Shown in pieces: positions 1-10,600 of a stretch of 64,000 nucleotides of DNA. The stretch is from contig CM065881.1 in the NCBI GenBank assembly GCA_033439255.1, positions 1,302,001-1,366,000 of the forward strand. Direction: 5' to 3'. Within the stretch, counting starts at the first letter, position 1. Every line of letters begins with the position of its first letter. The position numbers were made by a program, and so were the translations under genes. The notes beneath the pieces were generated by a model that worked only from the letters and a program-made list of their open reading frames with translations, was not told the DNA's origin and searched no databases. The DNA is from Hericium rajendrae (lineage: Eukaryota > Basidiomycota > Agaricomycetes > Russulales > Hericiaceae).

Positions 1-1070
1 TGGGCTGCATCACAAGGCAATTCGGCATGTTTGGGATGAAGGGCTCATGCGCGAGCGGATTTTAGAACTCCATGGCACGCTTTTCGTACGCTCTTTTCTG
101 CATGCGAATAATTTCCGGAAAGAGTGACCTCTTGATCATGTGTAGCAAGTACATTGCAAGCATAGACATTCGTTTGACCGCGATACGTTCCAGGAATGGC
201 TCTCACAGGCCAATCCGGAATGGAAAGCATATATGGACGACCTTGAGAGAAGCGGACAGAAGCCAAAGACAAATCCAGATGGTGATGTGCGTCGTTCGCT
301 ATCTTATTTGTACCTCATCAAGCTATCGCTCTAATCTCACTATTGTGCAGGTCGCTTTGGAAGGGGTCTCGTATGACGACTATGTTGTCCCAGACTGCCC
401 GCGATGTTTGGAGGAAGGTGTCCGAAACAATACGGTACGTCCTTGTATCAACTATTCTTCAATTGCAATCGGTAGAATGTCATCTACGGATTAGATAAAG
501 CCAGACGTGGTATTCTTCGGCGAGTCCATCGGTGCAAAAGTCAAAGACCGCAGGTGACCATCTTTCTATCTCAATGTAACCATTCCCTCGCTCATCGACG
601 ATCTTCGTCAGCTTTGAAATCATCGAACAGAGCGATCGTCTCTTCCTCATGGGCACCACGCTCGCGACATACTCTGCCTTTCGGTACGCAATCGCCGAGT
701 CTCCTCAGACGCGCTTCCCGGCTTAGTACTCCATTTGCCCAGATTGTTGAAGCATGCGCTCGAGCTGAAGAAGCCCGTCCTGTACCTGAACGTCGGCCCG
801 ACACGCGCGGACGGCATTCCCGGTGTCGAGAAAATTGAGATCCCGAGCGGGCAGGTCATGCGCGACGTCGTCAAAGCCGTAGCGTGCGTTACCGTTTCTT
901 TCTATGGGCGATGGATGGTCTTGTTTATGGCTTTATTTTGCAGTGGTACGAGGGCGACATATGACCCGGTGTTGCGAGATATGCTCTTGAGCGGGGTTGT
1001 TGATCCGCCGACGGATGAAGGCTATGGAGATGATGTCATTGAAGAGGCAGCGACAGACCGCTCTGCCTGA
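1..1070 (+). CDS. Sirtuin (Sir2-family NAD-dependent protein deacylase), 5' truncated by the window edge
   Basis: C-terminal 235 residues of a sirtuin, which removes acyl groups from lysines using NAD+. Exons read 1-85, 146-286, 351-434, 495-553, 612-683, 743-883 and 944-1070 and stay in frame to TGA. The visible catalytic-core signatures are LHGTLF, the zinc-site half CPRC, KPDVVFFGESIG, LFLMGTTLATYSAF (the GTS/L-type NAD loop) and VLYLNVGPTRADG. The first zinc-ligand pair is atypical: the segment after LHGTLF reads QVHCKHRHSFDRDTF, with one Cys followed by basic/His residues instead of CxxC. From memory, fungal SIRT4/5-like proteins look similar here, so this is probably a family trait and not damage. 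The Rossmann N-terminus and catalytic-His region lie outside the window. Family assignment is firm; the subclass is inferred. Confidence 0.88.
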
Positions 1071-2508
1071 GCCATGGGTACTCGTTCTGATTTATGGTTC
1101 CTTTGGGAACGCATTTCAGTGTCTAGACTAATGCATAACAATCGAATACTCCCGCCTCTCCTCATTCACCACATCTTCTGTCCTCGATCACGACCAAGTT
1201 TAATTGAGTTTGTCGAACTGGCACATAGGTTTCCTGGAGGGGCAGAAGCAGGGAACTCGGAAAGATACCGTGCAATTTGCGCGCTGAGATAGGCGCGTGC
1301 ATAAGGTTTGCCTCCAGATAGAGGTACGTATCTGACCGACGTCAGGAAACAGTAGGCCATGCGTTGACAGCCCCACTTGCGACGCCGTGCCCGCATCTAG
1401 CGACAAAATACTTCAAAACCGACTGCATCAAGTATGCATCGTCCCTCTACGCTTGATAGCACAGATCTCGAGAAGACCATTCGTCTACAAAGCCCTTCAT
1501 TGATCAATAACAATCAGCTGAGGGTGTGGGATCGCCAGATGGAGAGTCCTGCATTGCAGCCAAGCGCCTTTGGTCCTAAGGGGGATGGGCGCGCCTGCAA
1601 GACGTCCATGATAAGGCAAGACTATGGCTTGCGGGATGAATGGAGCCTGCGTCAGCAGTCGAGGACATCATACGGCATGACATGGGATCCAAGCACCGAA
1701 TGTCTATCACCTTAGTTTCGAGTCTTCATTTGATTCAGATGGACGACGATGCTCTGTCTTTTCGGACTCGCATGGTCTGTATCCATGATGTCAAGATAAA
1801 ATTCGGCATACTTAGGGTGGACATGGTGGAATAATGAAGACAGATACATTGCCCAGAATGACTAAAATTATAATCAGTTTGACCGGTTAGTATGAAGCTC
1901 GACCCTCACCTACATATAACCTGCTTTCCGATCGGCCAGGATTTTAGTAACTGCGAGACGCATTCTGTTGAATACTGCGCGTGAACCGGGGAGCAGAATA
2001 GAGAATAACACGAATAGATTGCGTTTAGCTGAGCTCTTGTAAACGCATGAGGAAAAGAACTAAGAACACGAATAGTAGAATAGCTACATGCTGACTAATC
2101 ATAACTTGTACCTATGATACACGGACTGCCCGATACCTTCCAACACATTCCTTCCCCCAGCGCTCCGGTATCCATACGGTTTCGAAAGGCTGAATCACTC
2201 GAGCCTAAATCGCATTGCTAACCGATAGATGAGTGTCGCACCATATTTAGACAAGAGCTCGACATACGCTATTTAAGTCTTCAGGGCAAGCCATATGTTG
2301 TATGCAGCCTCTGAGCCGTACACAGATTCGTGCTTATAATCGAGGCGCGTAACGGTTCCGACCAGGTTCGAGAAGCGATATGTTTTGGCAGACGGACAGT
2401 GTTACCTTGATGGGAGCTACGTTTCAATCAGATTCGCACGCGCGTCAAGATGCAAAGCTTATCAAGTTCTGGCGAGCTGAAGCATCGTAGTAGACAATGC
2501 AGAATATC
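1071..2508. other. Intergenic, no supported gene
   Basis: About 1.4 kb between the sirtuin stop and the end of the EFM7-like gene. ORFs are short (under 95 codons), low in complexity and without recognisable motifs or a splice-consistent chain. The stretch probably holds the 3' UTRs of two convergent genes. Confidence 0.5.
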
Positions 2509-3360
2509 TTATGTTGTCTTCCGTCTCAAAACCACCCAAACCACCCATCGCCTCCGCTCCCGCTCGTCATTCCATTCGGCCCTACCCACGTCCCAGCTTC
2601 GACGAGCATCGCCCTTGACCTCTCTTTCGGAGGCTTCCACAACTTCCAGCCCATCCTTTTGCACGGCGTCTAGAAATGACTGTACCGCGTATGGTCCTGT
2701 ATGCATCCCCGCGACGAGATAGATCCGAGCCTCCGCAGTCCTCGCAAGCGTTTCCTGCAGCGTCATGATGAAAGGCCGATGTGTCTCGGGATTCCATAAT
2801 GTATCGGCAGCGATGACGACATCGAAACCCGTCGTGTCGGCGATGTCGTTATCTACCCGCAACGGCGCCGTGTCGTCCCCCCATGCATACGGAATAACGC
2901 CACAGCGTTCGGAGACTTCGTTTCGGCGCACGTTTGCTTCCAGTTCGCGGATGAGTTCCTCGTCGGGATAGTCTGTCGACGTGACGCGAACATGGGAATA
3001 TCGCTTCGCGGCGAGGATGCCTGGAAGACCAGCGCCGGCGCCGAGTTCGAGTATGCGGAGCGTGCGGCTTGGGTGCACGTCCAAATTCAGATCGTCCAGA
3101 TGATCTGCAATGTAGATTGATGCTACCCAGATGGATGAAGCATGTAGTGACCAATTCTTCGCGTATGTCTCGGGCGTTGCAAGGGTCACTGTCAAAGGAG
3201 TTTCCGAACTGCGTGATGTCGATGGTGAGATGTATGTGTAGACAGAGCCTGCGGAAGAGTAAGTGACCGGTGTGTAATCGTACAAGAATCCAAGAGAATT
3301 TGAGAGAATATCCTCTGGATCGGATCCTGAGTTTGTCGAGACTGTTGCCATATAGAACAC
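2509..3360 (-). CDS. EFM7: Protein N-terminal/lysine methyltransferase EFM7-like (seven-beta-strand, Nnt1 family)
   Basis: Intronless ORF of 283 codons, near the usual length for yeast Efm7/Nnt1, which methylates the N-terminus and adjacent Lys of translation elongation factor eEF1A. SAM-binding motif I is ILELGAGAGLPGILAA (about residues 107-122), the acidic loop is VTSTDYPDEELI, and the post-I/motif II segment is FDVVIAADTLWNPETH, with the usual D/N-rich stretch before the beta-4 exit. The upstream WSLHASSIWVAS matches the conserved W...S.W entry of METTL21-type enzymes. Met4 (position 3351, MATVS) is an equally plausible start. Expected cytosolic. The Rossmann methyltransferase fold is certain; orthology to EFM7 rather than another METTL21-like enzyme is likely but not proven. 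Confidence 0.82.
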   Translation of the reverse strand: MFYMATVSTNSGSDPEDILSNSLGFLYDYTPVTYSSAGSVYTYISPSTSRSSETPLTVTLATPETYAKNWSLHASSIWVASIYIADHLDDLNLDVHPSRTLRILELGAGAGLPGILAAKRYSHVRVTSTDYPDEELIRELEANVRRNEVSERCGVIPYAWGDDTAPLRVDNDIADTTGFDVVIAADTLWNPETHRPFIMTLQETLARTAEARIYLVAGMHTGPYAVQSFLDAVQKDGLEVVEASEREVKGDARRSWDVGRAEWNDERERRRWVVWVVLRRKTT

Positions 3361-3810
3361 GAGTCAATGCGAGTAAGATGGAAGTGTGCGGCATTTGCCG
3401 ATTTCTTGCAAAGCGGTTGTTATGATCAGAGGCTCTTGCCAAACATCGGCTAACATATGATCGGGAGGAAAGATTACATAGAGCAGGTTGACTTTCTTTC
3501 CTTCTTTTCTGTTTCGATACTTTATACGGTTCTCGTCAATATTGTCCTACAAACACCTCTCATAACGTTATGCTATGATGACGACGTGTCGCCTGATTCA
3601 ATGTTAACAGCGTTGCGAGCGATCGTTGCTGACGAGAATATCTGCAGACTTTCATGCAAAGGAGAACTCTATACCCTTGTAGAGCGTATCATTCGAGAAG
3701 AATCAATCAATCAGATAAAACGTGTTTACATGTGTAAGATAGCTTTTCTAAACTATGCACGGCAATCCAGCATATCATAGCGCCCGAGTTAGAGCGCCAA
3801 CCAACTGTAT
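3361..3810. other. Intergenic, no supported gene
   Basis: About 450 bp separating the 5' end of the EFM7-like gene from the 3' end of the P450. A 107-codon plus-strand ORF here (3457-3780) has no recognisable motif and no plausible splice partner, so I do not call it. Confidence 0.45.
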
Positions 3811-5970
3811 TCATAGCTCTATGGTTCTGATGAGCGCTTCCGCCTTCGCGGAGCGCGGCTTGATAGAACACTGGAACTCTTCCGGACGACTTTGATGAGG
3901 CGCGCGATGGTCAACAACTCATTCACATGTCAAGATGTCAAGCGAAACGCTTACATCAATGCGCCGCTCGTGAACGCAAACTCTGGCTCGATCTCTACGC
4001 CGTGCTCATCGATTGCCTTCCCGATGTTGTATACCGACAGTGTCACGGCCGCGAAAATGTACATCACCGCGTCGGCAAGATGGGCACCTATACGAATGGT
4101 TGCATCGTGCATCAGGAGTGGTGATCATCAATTCATATAATAATGGGCTAGTGCATACCTGGGCAGGAACTGTGGATTATCGATCGGGCATCAGCACGGG
4201 CGATGTCATAAAGCAGCACGTTTGCACGGATAGTAGTACACTGACCGTCTCCCATACCCGAAACAGAGATCATACGGATCTTGTTCTGCGGGCCTATCTT
4301 CTGATGCGAGGAGGCGGTCGGGATTGAATGTCCAGGGATCTTTGTACACATCTGGATCATGCAAGAAATGCCTGTATGTCGCATCAGAAGAGAAGCCTCG
4401 TGTGCGAACATGAGTTGAGGCGCACCAGAGATTAGCGACGAGGACGGAGCCTTTCGGGATGAAGTAGCCGTCATGGACGTCATCTTGTGAGACGCAGTGG
4501 GGCGCTCCTGTGCGATCGCAACATAGCGTTAACTGCATGTAAAGATAGTCGTGAAGAACAAAAGACTACGGACCAAGCGGTGCAGTAGGTCCCCATCGAA
4601 TCACCTCCTTCGCGAGCGCATTGACGTACGGCAGCTTATCACGGTCGTCGAAGGTTGGGAGTCTGTCGTTCCCAATGACTGCATCGATCTCAGCTTGCGC
4701 TTTCTTTACTGCTTCCGGGTTCTTTGCCATTGCCAGGAAGAAAACCGATAGCGTTGAAACAGGCTATTTTCATAAGTTGACATATGCGATCAATCAGTCT
4801 CAAGATCAGAATTCTCTATCCAAGTTCGAGCGCACCGTGTCGGCGCCTCCAGAGTACAAGCTGGAGGCAGCCCATTTGATGTTGCGTTTGTCCTCGTCCG
4901 ATCTCGGTCCGCTTTCTAGCAAATTGGCGACAAAGTTCGGAGAAGAGGTTCCCGCACTCTGAAACACGCCATCAACCACTCCCACGCTGTATCAAAAGAT
5001 CGAGAAGGTCGCAGCATACCATTTGGGCAAGGGTGTAGTCATATGTCCAGTTGGTCAGGGAATACAAGCACTCGCGCCATTCGCGCGCGAGCGCCTTGAA
5101 GCGCGCGCCAGGAATCCAATCAGGTACGTGTCGCACTAATAGACACGGGCCTCTGTCAGCCAGATGACTGCTGTAAAAATCCAGAAACCGCTTACAGAAA
5201 GGTAATCTATCGACGAGAAAACCGCCGGCAGCCAACAGGATGCCCAGCTGAGTCGTCGCCTCATCTGCGACGCGCACAATGGGATCATGCTCCGATGTGC
5301 ACTTGTACCCATACGTAACGAGAAGGACAATGTAGCCTATCGCCCTGTCCCGATAGAGTTAGCTACACAGATCACATCGGCAACTGAACTCACTTTCTGA
5401 CGACGCCGACGAAGTTTTCAGGTTCGTCGAGCAATCTCCGCATGGCCTTTTGTGTTTCACTCTCGATGTGCTCTCGGAATTTCAAGATGTTAGCACGACT
5501 TCCCAGTACCTGATGCATCATCTTCCTGTACGCCTTGAAGCGCGCTTTGTACGGGAGTAGGACGATCACGTCTTTCCACCCAACAAGGTCTCCCGCCATG
5601 GTGAAGTATGGTCTGTCCGAGTAGATGTTGGCCTTCTTTGCCAACATCTCGGTGGCCACCTTCGGTGTATTGAGGACGATTAAGCTCCTACCAAAGACAG
5701 TCGCCGATGATATTGGGCCTAGGAATGCTCTGAGATATCTATGCTTGCAGGTGCGGGAAGAATGGAACCGAACGTACCATACTTCTTATGCCATTCGCCA
5801 AAGACAGTGTACTCGTCCTTCCGGGGTAGGTCAAAGAGGTTGCCGATGATAGGCAGGCCTTTGGGCCCCGGTGGCATTGGGGCGATCGCCTTGCGATCGA
5901 ATAACCGCTTGATGAGGAAGAGCACAAAGCCCCCCAATACCACGTTCAGGAGGACGGTATAGGTCGCCAT
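3811..5970 (-). CDS. Cytochrome P450 monooxygenase (membrane-anchored, basidiomycete multigene type)
   Basis: Eleven exons (5970-5778, 5718-5394, 5344-5196, 5135-5020, 4958-4836, 4763-4574, 4507-4426, 4371-4246, 4169-4159, 4087-3955, 3889-3811) sum to exactly 508 codons plus stop, the normal class II P450 length. The start MATYTVLLNVVLGG opens an N-terminal membrane anchor followed by the hinge PMPPGPKGLPIIGN. The I-helix reads YSGGADT, the K-helix carries the E-x-x-R pair (KEVIR), PDRLLASED follows the PERF region, and the heme loop is FGYGRRSCPG with the Cys ligand. The heme Cys lies in an 11-nt microexon. The C-terminus FQCSIKPRSAKAEALI resembles CYP5144/CYP5150-like fungal enzymes often annotated as O-methylsterigmatocystin oxidoreductase-like. 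The gene looks intact. The substrate cannot be read from sequence, and no secondary-metabolism cluster surrounds it. Confidence 0.9.
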
Positions 5971-6888
5971 ACTGAGGTATGGGGGAGGAGGCAAAGGATA
6001 TCGACAACACATCTCAGGCAAGCGCATCCTATAAATGAATCGGCACAACATGGTGGCCGAGCATATCGGCCGGAGATCTTGGTCTGAGACTCGTCAAAAC
6101 ATCTACCCTGACCATGTGGCCTGCAATGTAACAAGCACTTTGCTTCGCAAAGTTCCCATCACCGAAAAGTTGTAGCGAAGAACCGGAGGCGCTCTATTAA
6201 CTGGCAGGGTCTGCTAACCGGCGGCGCTGTGTTGACAGCTGGCAGCGCTTCGTCATCTAGAGCAACACAGATTCCTCAGTCGTTGGCTTGCGTGGATGTA
6301 TAATGTGTTGGAATAATTACCCTGATAGTCCACTACCCGCACGAGGGATACTCCGAAATCTCGATACAGCACCAGATTCTCGTAGGTTCAACATCAGAAC
6401 CTCATCAGATGTTGGCAATACAAGTCAATAGAGCGGTTTGACGCTACAATGCCGAAGACGGTCGGTCTATTGTGCGATAAGCGAACTCGCTTGAGTTGAA
6501 AGACAGATCTCAACTCTTCGTTTCCTGGGCTATGTGAAGCCAGTGTCAATCGGGATTCTCTCCCGCAGGATCGCTGCCGAAATATCTAGTTTCCACATCT
6601 CCCTGCTGGACACATCGATGCGCAGTTATCAGTTGTCACATCCTATGGTGAGCACGTTAGTATCTGTCATACTGAGTTACGTACCACCACACGAATATAC
6701 GCAGATAGTGAAGACGTCAGGGACTCGTCGCTCGAACAGAACGTTTGATGGACAACGAACAAGACGCCCCGGGGCAGGCTGAGCGCTGAGGACCGTCGTG
6801 ATGGCTCGACGCTTCAGTTCCTTCCGGGTATTAGTCAGCCACCTCGTGCAGTGCTGACCGGTCCGCATCTTGACCCCGCTCCCCCATC
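5971..6888. other. Divergent intergenic region (P450 / CRIPT promoters)
   Basis: About 0.9 kb between two divergent start codons. No coding motif was recognised. It presumably holds both promoters; I saw no clear TATA box or repeat. Confidence 0.5.
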
Positions 6889-7358
6889 ATGGTTTGCAAG
6901 AAATGTGAGAAGGTAAGCACTGTTCTCTTCAGGATTCCACAGAGTTGCTGAAGGATCGCTTTTCTTCAGAAACTATCTAAAGTCGCCGCTCCTGACCCAT
7001 TCACTTCAACGTCTACGAGCATCAAAGAAGGCTCTCGCAAAGTGGGAGAGAATAAGCTGCTAGGACGCCCTGGCAGCTCAAAGAATAGGTTTCAGGTATG
7101 CTCTTCGCTTTCTTGGGTTTCATTCGTAGCTGACGAATACCTAATAGCCATATGCTAATAAGTGTAAGGACTGTAAACAGACTGTCACGCAGAATAAGGC
7201 GAAGTACTGTCATGGTGCGTCCTCCTTTTCACATTTTAGCCTCGGAATGGACACTTATTCGCTTTTCATCGATAGGATGTGCCTTCAAGAAAGGCTTATG
7301 TGCGATATGCGGGAAGCAGATCCTAGATACAAGTGGTTACCAAATGTCGAACAAGTGA
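6889..7358 (+). CDS. CRIPT: CRIPT homologue (cysteine-rich small zinc protein of the spliceosome)
   Basis: Four exons (6889-6912, 6970-7095, 7148-7214, 7276-7358) give 99 residues; animal CRIPT is about 101. It begins MVCKKCEKKLSKV and contains the family CxxC series: VCKKC, KCKDCKQ, YCHGCAFKKGLCAICGKQ and the end DTSGYQ. GENKLL matches the conserved NENK stretch. CRIPT was first described as a PDZ-binding postsynaptic protein, but it is ubiquitous in eukaryotes and is linked to the minor/major spliceosome, so an RNA-splicing role is the sensible expectation in a fungus. The start is fixed by the conserved MVCxKCEKK opening. Confidence 0.93.
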
Positions 7359-7643
7359 CTGCCTTACCCTCCTTTTAGACGACTTCCCGGACATTAATGC
7401 TGTGCTTTGCTATGGACTGTACGCATATATCCTGTAATTTATCCATTTTCAATGCATCTGTGTGTTGTAGCTTATACATGAGCCTGGTTTTCTCTTCTTC
7501 GTCCCTAGCTGGTGAGTCTAACGTGTCGTGTTGAACGATATCTAACTTGTGTGGTATACACTACGGTGACTACAAAGCAAAACAAGACGAAAGCAGGATA
7601 TCACATGTATATGGGTATGCAATGAATTATATCTGGTCACCTT

Positions 7644-10600
7644 CTATACCTTGTTGCCCGACCTCTCCTCATAAATTTCGATGTCAATCGTCTCCGTCGT
7701 CAAGAACCGCCAAATGTGAACGAGCTTCCTCTGGCCGAAGCGCCTCACACGCCCGACCGCCTGTGTCTCGTTCGCCACGTAGATCTCCTTCGACAGCGTA
7801 AGCAGTGGCGACAAGAAGATCGCGTGGTTCGCGCAGGTGAGGTTGGCGCCGGACGCGCTCTCGTCCATCACGTTCAAGAGCAGGACGCGGTGTTTCGAGC
7901 CGTCCTGGAACTTTTCGAGGGCCTTGCTCTTTGCAGATGCTGAGCCTTTGATCTCGAGAAACTTGACCTTGTGATCTTCAAGCGCCTCCGCGACTTTCTT
8001 GGTCAGGTCGGGGAACTGGACGAAGAGGAGGACACGTTCTTCGGGCGGAATCTTTGTCCTGTGATTATAGCGCAATTGATATCCCAACCTTAGACGTTAT
8101 ATGAAGAGAGACGTACTGAATCAATTTGATGACATTCTCCAACTTCATACCGAAGTGTTTGCCACGGCCGTCCCGCTCTTCGTCGTCGACACCGAGCGTA
8201 CTCCCCTTGACGATGTTAAGAGCGCGTGCAGCAGCCTTGCAGGCCCCAGAGGCAGCGTAAACACATTCTTCGTTGCTCGCACAGGCCTTGACACATGTCA
8301 AGCAGCCAGTATGACCGCACGACGACAGGACGGCGATTTCGTCAAGCGGGATCTGATCCCGCTCGCATGAAGGGCAGGAAATGATGGGTGGCTCGCGGTC
8401 CTGCTTCTGAAGATCACGAACGACGGTAAAGTAGCGTAGGGAGCGCAAGCGGCCCACGAGTTCCTTCGTCAGTCGTCGGATATGGTGCGTCTTCTCGCGG
8501 TGCTCCCAAATGAGGTTCGCCTGCTTGTCCTCTTTCTTGCTCTTCTTGTCAGCGGCCTTCGTCGCACCGGCTTTCGCCGGCTTCTTGGCCTTGAAGCTGG
8601 TGGAACCAGCTTCATCGAGGAGCTTGCGGACAACTTCGTTCGCGTCATCGTCGCCGACACCCTCTGTTCGGCAGACGCGCACGTACTCTTGGAACATGGA
8701 CTCGTTGTCGGTCCGCCCGATGGTCTTCTCTTGCTCGATTGCTTCATGCAGACTCGTCAAGAGCTCAGCCTTGTTTTCCTCGAGCTGCGTTGTGCGCTCT
8801 TTCACGATGATCTCGCAAGCCTTCATGGCGTTCTCCTTGTCCGACGTGTCCAGTTCGAAGTGCGAGCAACGCTTGAGAAGCGCTTCTTCGGCAGTGCTAG
8901 GAACACAGCATCTTGTTAGATCTTGCTCAGCCCATGACGGTATATTTGTACTTACCGACTCTCACCGAGAGACTTAGCGAGGCGCTTCTCGCGATCACTC
9001 TCATTCTTCTTCCCACGTTTAATGGTCATGTCCAAGGCGCGCAAGTGATGCTCAAGCTCCAGATAAATCGCCCTCTCTGCTGCAGGCAGAACGACTTTCT
9101 CGACCTTATCCTCCCATGGGATTTCGTCGATCTCGGCAATGTTCTAAAGCAAAATGAGTAGGTTGAAGTGAGCAGCAATTCGGGACACGTACCTGACGAA
9201 CGAAGCGGTCTAGGAAAGTCTGGCCAACTTCATGACGATGAGCATGCCAATCGAGACTGTGGGTCTCGCGGAAGGAGTGGAAATGCTCCGCAGCTGGACA
9301 AGATATGCATCAACACATAATCGACTCTAGAAATGGGTAGACCTACCTGTCTGGTCGCGGCGACGTTTCTTGATCAGAGCAGACTGACCCTCGCCGTCAT
9401 CGTCAACACCAAGATGCACGTCAAGGAACGCCGCGATCGTCTTGACGGCCGCAAAGTCGTGCACAGGCGGCGTGCCGGAGAGTACCCAGTGGCGGTCGGC
9501 AGTCAGCTTGGTGACAGCAGAATGCACGAGTCCGTCAAGGTAGGTGTACTCGTCAACGACTTTCCTAGCGAAGTGGAACATCTCCAGCGGGGGCGATCTC
9601 ATGTCCTGCCACTCACGGCGAGCATCCGTTTTCAGCTTCCATGGATCCTTGGCCTCGCGCAGTTCCTTCGGCTTCTTCTCCTTCTCCTCGGTGCGCTTAC
9701 GCTTCTTCGACGTACCGCTAGAAGAGGTTGCTGAGGTGGATGCGCCATCGTCGACGTCCATCGCGTCTTCAGAGTCGGACTTCTTCGATTTGGCCTTACC
9801 CTTGCCCTTAGCGGGTTTCGCTTTAGTCTTGGGCTTGGCCTTCGACTTGCTCTTGGGAGCATCAGATTCTTCGTCTGAGTCGTTGAAGACGTCGTCATCA
9901 TCGTCATCAGCCTCTTCATCCACCTCTTCAGGAGAATCTTCGTCATCGGAGGGTCGGTATTCAGGAGAGGACGAGCGACTGGACTTGACAGGCTTCTTTA
10001 CGACTTTGCCCTTGCCCTTCTTCTTGGCCGGAGCTTCTTCCTCGTCCGAGTCGAGAACATAAGTTATCTTCGCAGAAGCTTTGCGTTTGCGAGGCCTAAT
10101 GGGCTCAGAGTCATCGCCGGAGCTAGCATCGCCCGCGGATGAAGATTGAGCGTCGTTCACGGTCTTGGGAGACTTCTTATAGATTGAAGAGACGGGTCGA
10201 ACTTCAACGTGGCTGAATTTGGCAGCATTCTTGCGATCACTTGAAGGTGACGCACCGTCGGCCTTTGCAGCTGGTCCCTTTGTCTTCGAAGTTCCGCTCG
10301 CTTTAACAGCCGCTGCATTCGGTTTGGGAGCAGGCGCCTCGTCCTCATCTGACTCGTCGGCTTTGGCGATGCCCCGAATACGCTTCGAGGGCCGAAGAAC
10401 CTCCTTGGATTCCTCTTGATCTGCGACGAAAATGAGAAATGATCCTTACGGACAAATGGACTGCTTACCTTTCTTCCTTGCTTCATGGATGGCTTTCAGT
10501 ACTGCTGTCGCGCCTTCATCTTTGTTCCGAAGCCGGTCAACCTGCTCACGCAAACCCTCCAGGCACGTATCCAACCGTGCGTTGAAGTAACGGCCCTCAG

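Noticed and set aside
1434-1834. Two overlapping plus-strand ORFs in the first intergenic region
   Set aside because: No similarity to a known family, no splice-consistent partner, ordinary length for chance ORFs.
3457-3780. 107-codon plus-strand ORF between the EFM7-like gene and the P450
   Set aside because: No motif, AT-biased, in a likely intergenic position.
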